This document shows positions 61,057 through 64,000 of a stretch of DNA of 64,000 nt, one piece after another. The position numbers and the translations under genes were made by a program. The stretch is taken from the NCBI GenBank assembly GCA_041563315.1, contig JBFFNE010000002.1:1-64000 (forward strand). The letters are read 5' to 3'. Origin of the DNA: JBFEYJ01 sp041563315 (GTDB lineage: Bacteria; Pseudomonadota; Gammaproteobacteria; Thiohalomonadales; Thiohalomonadaceae). Positions within the stretch are counted from its first letter, which is position 1. Each line of letters starts with the position of its first letter. A model generated the notes under the pieces. The model did no database searches. It was not told where the DNA came from and worked only from the letters and a program-made list of their open reading frames with translations.

Positions 61057-61992
61057 TTAGCGTGACGATGGTGCTTCCTTTCTAAGCGCTGGGTTGCCAA
61101 ACGAAGATCCTGTTTCGTTGAGGAGGAACTCCTTGAACGCATGGGCAATGGCCGAGAGGCGTTTTCCCTTGCGATGAACCAGGTACCAGTGACGGCGGAT
61201 GGGAAACTCATCGATATCGAGTATCGCCAACTTACCCAGACTGAGTTCCAGTTGCACCGCATCCTGTGACATCACCCCCAGACCCAGGCCGGCCTGCACA
61301 CTCTGTTTGATCGCTTCATCACTACTCACCTCCATGCTGGTGGTGATGCTGATGCCATGTTGATCGAAAAAGCGCTGCATGGCGTTGCGTGTTCCGGATC
61401 CCGCCTCACGCACCAGAAACATCTCCTTTTCCAGTTCCTTCAGCGGTACCTGCATTTTTCCCGCCAAGTGGTGATCGGGGGGAGCGATCGTCACCAGTGG
61501 ATTGTCCATAAAGGCAGCAGCCTCCAGGTCCATTTCTGCTGGGGGTTGCCCCATAATGACCATGTCGACCTCATTTTCGCTAAGCTGATGCAACAGCGTT
61601 TGTCGATTGGTGACATTGAGGATGACGTTGACTCCAGGATAACGCTGGCAGAAGGCCGCCAGGAGATGCGGGGCGAAATAGTTGGCCGTCGTAGCGACCG
61701 AAATGCGTAACTTACCGTATTCCAGGCCCTTGATGTTAGCAAGCACCGTTTCCAGTTCATCCAGTTGCTGCGAAATAAGACGGCTGTAATGGTAAACCTC
61801 TTCACCGGCTTCGGTAAGATAGATCTTCTTCCCGAGCTGTTCGAACAGGGCGCTGTCCAGCTGCCCCTCAAGCTGCTTGACCTGCATCGACACCGCCGGT
61901 TGGGTCAGGTGGAGTTCTTCAGCGGCGCGGGTAAAGCTCAGGTGCCGGGCAACCGACGCGAAGACCTTGAGCTGACGAAGGGTTATATTCAT
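61057..61992 (-). CDS. cbbR: LysR-type regulator, probable CbbR
   Basis: This 311-residue LysR-family protein has a helix-turn-helix at about residues 17-36 (LSFTRAAEELHLTQPAVSMQ) and a periplasmic-binding-like effector domain after residue 90 (LRISVATTANYFAPHLLAAF, VTIAPPDHHLAGKMQ). The sequence and the location next to the Calvin-cycle genes and cbbM fit CbbR, which activates cbb operons. An ATAAG-N6-CTTAT palindrome lies eight bases before its start (62000-62015), which suggests autoregulation. No good ribosome binding site precedes the ATG, because the operator takes its place. Confidence 0.88.
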   Translation of the reverse strand: MNITLRQLKVFASVARHLSFTRAAEELHLTQPAVSMQVKQLEGQLDSALFEQLGKKIYLTEAGEEVYHYSRLISQQLDELETVLANIKGLEYGKLRISVATTANYFAPHLLAAFCQRYPGVNVILNVTNRQTLLHQLSENEVDMVIMGQPPAEMDLEAAAFMDNPLVTIAPPDHHLAGKMQVPLKELEKEMFLVREAGSGTRNAMQRFFDQHGISITTSMEVSSDEAIKQSVQAGLGLGVMSQDAVQLELSLGKLAILDIDEFPIRRHWYLVHRKGKRLSAIAHAFKEFLLNETGSSFGNPALRKEAPSSR

Positions 61993-61999
61993 ATGTGAT

Positions 62000-62015
62000 A
62001 TAAGTGAGATCTTAT
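62000..62015. promoter_or_regulatory. candidate CbbR box in front of cbbR
   Basis: ATAAG (62000-62004), TGAGAT and CTTAT (62011-62015) form a perfect palindrome of the LysR-type T-N11-A kind. It lies only eight bases upstream of the cbbR start on the minus strand and 154 bases before the divergent methyltransferase start at 62170. A near copy is found at 62946-62961 in front of cbbM. Confidence 0.6.
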
Positions 62016-62169
62016 GAAAGAAGTGAAGTTAATAAGCTTTTAAGATGCTCATTAAAGCATAATCGCCGTTAAATCGCAGGGCCTTCTGCAGGCCCGCTGG
62101 ACGAGTTGGGCTGTGCGCCAAGGTTTGAACGCGCCATAATAGCCGTCCATTTCATAACCCGGAATCCCC

Positions 62170-62784
62170 ATGGACACCAAGGCATTTCTCAACAAGTTAC
62201 GCCAAGACATCGTTTTCAGTGACGAGCTGTGCGGACAGAAACTCACTTTCCATACGACTTGGGGGATCTTTTCACCCCGAGAGGTTGATGAGGGCTCACG
62301 TATGCTCCTCGACTTCATGGAGATTGGAGAGAGTGATGATTGTCTGGATCTGGGCTGTGGCTATGGGCCCATCGGCATGACCATGGCGCGACTGGCACCG
62401 AAGGGTCGTACGGTACTGGTGGACAAGGATTTCGTCGCGGTGGATTATGCCAACAGAAATATTGCACTCAACGGGATTGAGAATGCCGAGGCGCTGCTGA
62501 GCAACGGCTTTGCTGCACTCGGGGAGCGCAAGTTCAACGTCATTGCCTCGAATATCCCTGCCAAGGTCGGTAATGAGATGCTTTATCTCTTTCTCTACGA
62601 CGCGCTGGCACACCTAAAGCCGGGCGGGCGCATCTACGTGGTGACGATTACCGGTTTGCGTCAGTTCATCAAACGCAGCTTTAACGAGGTGTTCGGTAAC
62701 TACGACAAGCTTAAACAGGGCAAGACCTATACCGTCGCTATGGCTGAAAAAAAAGAGACGCCCCGGTCATCCGGCATGTCATAG
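62170..62784 (+). CDS. class I SAM-dependent methyltransferase (MTS/RsmC-like)
   Basis: This 204-residue protein has a Rossmann-type methyltransferase core: DCLDLGCGYGPIGMTMARLA (SAM loop, near residue 60), VLVDKDFVAVDYANRNIALN and NVIASNIPAKVGNEMLYL. The last is in the place of the NPP[FY] motif of RNA and protein N-methyltransferases, with an unusual SNIPAK. It resembles the small methyltransferase domain of RsmC. The target is unknown. It lies between cbbR (divergent, 177 bases) and cbbM, with 341 bases to the cbbM start. It may share the CbbR box or be an unrelated neighbour. Confidence 0.82.
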   Translation: MDTKAFLNKLRQDIVFSDELCGQKLTFHTTWGIFSPREVDEGSRMLLDFMEIGESDDCLDLGCGYGPIGMTMARLAPKGRTVLVDKDFVAVDYANRNIALNGIENAEALLSNGFAALGERKFNVIASNIPAKVGNEMLYLFLYDALAHLKPGGRIYVVTITGLRQFIKRSFNEVFGNYDKLKQGKTYTVAMAEKKETPRSSGMS

Positions 62785-62945
62785 GGCTTAAAGCACACCT
62801 AGTGCCGGCCCTCTGTTAACTGTAATCATAACAACGCCGCATCGGCGACTACGACATACTTGCGTTGAGTGGTCTATCATTGTGTCGCTTTAGGGCGGCA
62901 CATTCTGGTTAAAACTTGGCTAACTCGTTACCCATGCAATAACCC

Positions 62946-62992
62946 ATAAGGTTTTAATTATGGTACTAATCACATTATTTTAATTTCCTTAT
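62946..62992 (+). promoter_or_regulatory. candidate CbbR binding region of the cbbM promoter
   Basis: Site one is ATAAG-GTTTTA-ATTAT (62946-62961), one change from the cbbR box. Site two is ATTTT-AATTTC-CTTAT (62977-62992), with one good half. Their centres are 31 bases apart, close to three helical turns, as for recognition and activation sites of LysR regulators. A possible promoter is TTTCCT (62984) with TATATT (63007), 17 bases apart, so site two would overlap the -35 box. These positions are predictions. Confidence 0.5.
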
Positions 62993-63015
62993 GCGAGTAT
63001 TGCCTATATATTTGC

Positions 63016-63057
63016 TTTCCCGTTGCCGCAAGCACCGCGTGGTGGCGCAGCGGGAAA
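63016..63057 (+). other. hairpin in the cbbM leader
   Basis: TTTCCCG (63016-63022) and CGGGAAA (63051-63057) pair, with an inner stem CACC (63033-63036) and GGTG (63041-63044) around GCGT. Downstream, GACCGCGG occurs twice (around 63064 and 63085), and its palindromic core CCGCGG can pair with itself. These lie in the untranslated leader, 69 bases before the cbbM start; a role in mRNA stability is possible. Confidence 0.5.
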
Positions 63058-63125
63058 ACTTCAGACCGCGGATTGTTTGACTGACCGCGGCACGATTTCT
63101 TTAACTTGCAATAGGAGTGATTCAC

Positions 63126-64000
63126 ATGGATCAATCTGCACGTTACGCTGACCTCTCCCTGAAGGAAGAGGATCTGATCGCAGGCGGCAAGCACGTCCTC
63201 GTCGCTTACAAAATGAAGCCTGCTGCCGGCTACGGATATCTGGAAGTGGCTGCTCACTTCGCTGCCGAGTCTTCTACCGGTACCAACGTTGAGGTTTCCA
63301 CCACCGACGACTTCACCAAGGGTGTTGACGCGCTGGTTTACTTTATCGACGAAGCCACCGAAGAGATGCGCATTGCGTATCCCATCGACCTGTTCGACCG
63401 CAACGTTACCGACGGCCGTGCCATGCTGGTGTCCTTCCTGACCCTGGCCATTGGTAACAACCAGGGCATGGGCGACGTTGAGCACGCCAAGATGTACGAC
63501 TTCTACATGCCTGAGCGCATGATTCAGCTGTTCGACGGTCCTTCCAAGGACATCAGCGATATGTGGCGCATCCTTGGCCGTCCGGTCGAGAACGGTGGCT
63601 ACATCGCCGGTACCATCATCAAGCCCAAGCTAGGCCTGCGTCCCGAGCCCTTCGCTCAGGCCGCCTACCAGTTCTGGCTCGGCGGTGACTTCATCAAGAA
63701 CGACGAGCCCCAGGGTAACCAGACCTTCTGCCCCACCAAGAAGGTTATCCCGCTGGTCGCCGACGCTATGAAGCGCGCCCAGGACGAAACCGGCCAGGCC
63801 AAGCTGTTCTCCGCCAACATTACCGCGGACGACCACTACGAGATGCTGGCCCGTGCCGATTACATCCTTGAGACCTTCGGTCCCGATGCTGACAAGGTCG
63901 CCTTCCTGGTTGACGGTTATGTTGGCGGCCCGGGCATGGTGACCACCGCCCGTCGTAACTACCCCGGTCAGTACCTGCACTACCACCGTGCCGGTCACGG
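63126..64000 (+). CDS. cbbM: ribulose-1,5-bisphosphate carboxylase/oxygenase form II (partial, C-terminus beyond window)
   Basis: The window contains the first 291 of about 460 residues of the form II enzyme. It starts MDQSARYADLSLKEEDLIAG. The catalytic lysine K166 is in GTIIKPKLGLRPEPF, and the carbamylated lysine with its metal ligands (K191, D193, E194) is in GGDFIKNDEPQGNQTF, the same numbers as in Rhodospirillum rubrum RuBisCO. IGNNQGMGD and ARADYILETFGPDADK also fit form II. It fixes CO2 in the Calvin cycle; form II works best at high CO2 or low oxygen. AGGAG lies eight bases before ATG. Whether cbbQ/cbbO follow cannot be seen. Confidence 0.98.
   Translation, partial: MDQSARYADLSLKEEDLIAGGKHVLVAYKMKPAAGYGYLEVAAHFAAESSTGTNVEVSTTDDFTKGVDALVYFIDEATEEMRIAYPIDLFDRNVTDGRAMLVSFLTLAIGNNQGMGDVEHAKMYDFYMPERMIQLFDGPSKDISDMWRILGRPVENGGYIAGTIIKPKLGLRPEPFAQAAYQFWLGGDFIKNDEPQGNQTFCPTKKVIPLVADAMKRAQDETGQAKLFSANITADDHYEMLARADYILETFGPDADKVAFLVDGYVGGPGMVTTARRNYPGQYLHYHRAGH

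Overview
The window reads as chromosomal DNA of a chemolithoautotrophic, probably sulfur-oxidising, gammaproteobacterium. Long stretches keep the gene order known from Pseudomonas and Escherichia: rpmG-rpmB-radC-coaBC-dut-algC-argB-slmA-pyrE; metW-metX ... yggU-yggT-proC-yggS-pilT-pilU; and pyrC'-pyrB-pyrR-ruvX-yqgE-tonB-gshB-pilGHIJ-chpA. The last 10 kb encodes Calvin-cycle enzymes, a CbbR-type regulator and the start of a form II RuBisCO gene. Autotrophy follows directly from these genes. Sulfur oxidation is only inferred; no sox or dsr gene is visible. There are no phage genes, transposases, CRISPR arrays, rRNA or tRNA genes, so novelty here lies in regulation, unusual gene variants and small repeats.

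Layout. 1-2.7 kb: GldA/F/G-type ABC exporter (minus; GldG cut by the window edge). 2.9-6.2 kb: hydantoinase/oxoprolinase-type protein and a membrane fatty acid desaturase. 6.3-12.5 kb: ribosomal proteins L33 and L28, RadC (minus), then coaBC-dut-algC-argB-slmA (plus). 12.6-18.1 kb: small envelope proteins, a TauE-type permease, pyrE, an exonuclease III that looks like a catalytically intact relative of Crc, a secreted SNase-like nuclease and an orphan PstS-like binding protein. 18.6-20.9 kb: AmpG-type permease and a DsbD-like membrane protein. 21-28.1 kb (minus): DUF4426, metW, metX, a dynamin-like GTPase, yggU, yggT, proC, yggS. 28.3-30.5 kb: twitching ATPases pilT and pilU. 30.6-37.2 kb (minus): a PyrK-like subunit, non-catalytic dihydroorotase, pyrB, pyrR, ruvX, yqgE, tonB, gshB. 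37.6-48.5 kb (plus): the Pil-Chp chemosensory system and a dihaem cytochrome c. 48.7-53.3 kb (minus): rsmE, metF, ahcY behind an S-adenosylhomocysteine riboswitch, and metK. 53.9-61 kb (plus): tkt-gap-pgk-pyk-fba, closed by a strong terminator. 61-64 kb: cbbR (minus), a methyltransferase and cbbM (plus, cut).

How the genes work together. Methionine and the methyl cycle are covered by metX/metW, metF, ahcY and metK, with SAH sensing in front of ahcY-metF. Pyrimidine synthesis is represented twice: by pyrE, and by the pyrB-pyrC'-pyrR group with a PyrK-like electron-transfer protein. Surface motility is covered by PilT/PilU and the Pil-Chp pathway, although the adaptation enzymes PilK and ChpB are absent from the cluster. 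Carbon fixation is covered by transketolase, GAPDH, PGK and aldolase plus RuBisCO; similar LysR-type boxes lie in front of cbbR and cbbM.

The most interesting points are: (i) the shared ATAAG-N6-CTTAT-like boxes at cbbR and cbbM; (ii) a dynamin-like GTPase inside a conserved housekeeping block; (iii) a dihydroorotase pseudoenzyme next to a PyrK-like gene; (iv) an exact-length tandem duplication of the gshB translation start that creates a five-codon leader ORF; (v) three strong hairpins between gap and pgk; (vi) several families of small intergenic inverted repeats. I did not find a clearly new multi-gene defence or metabolic system.
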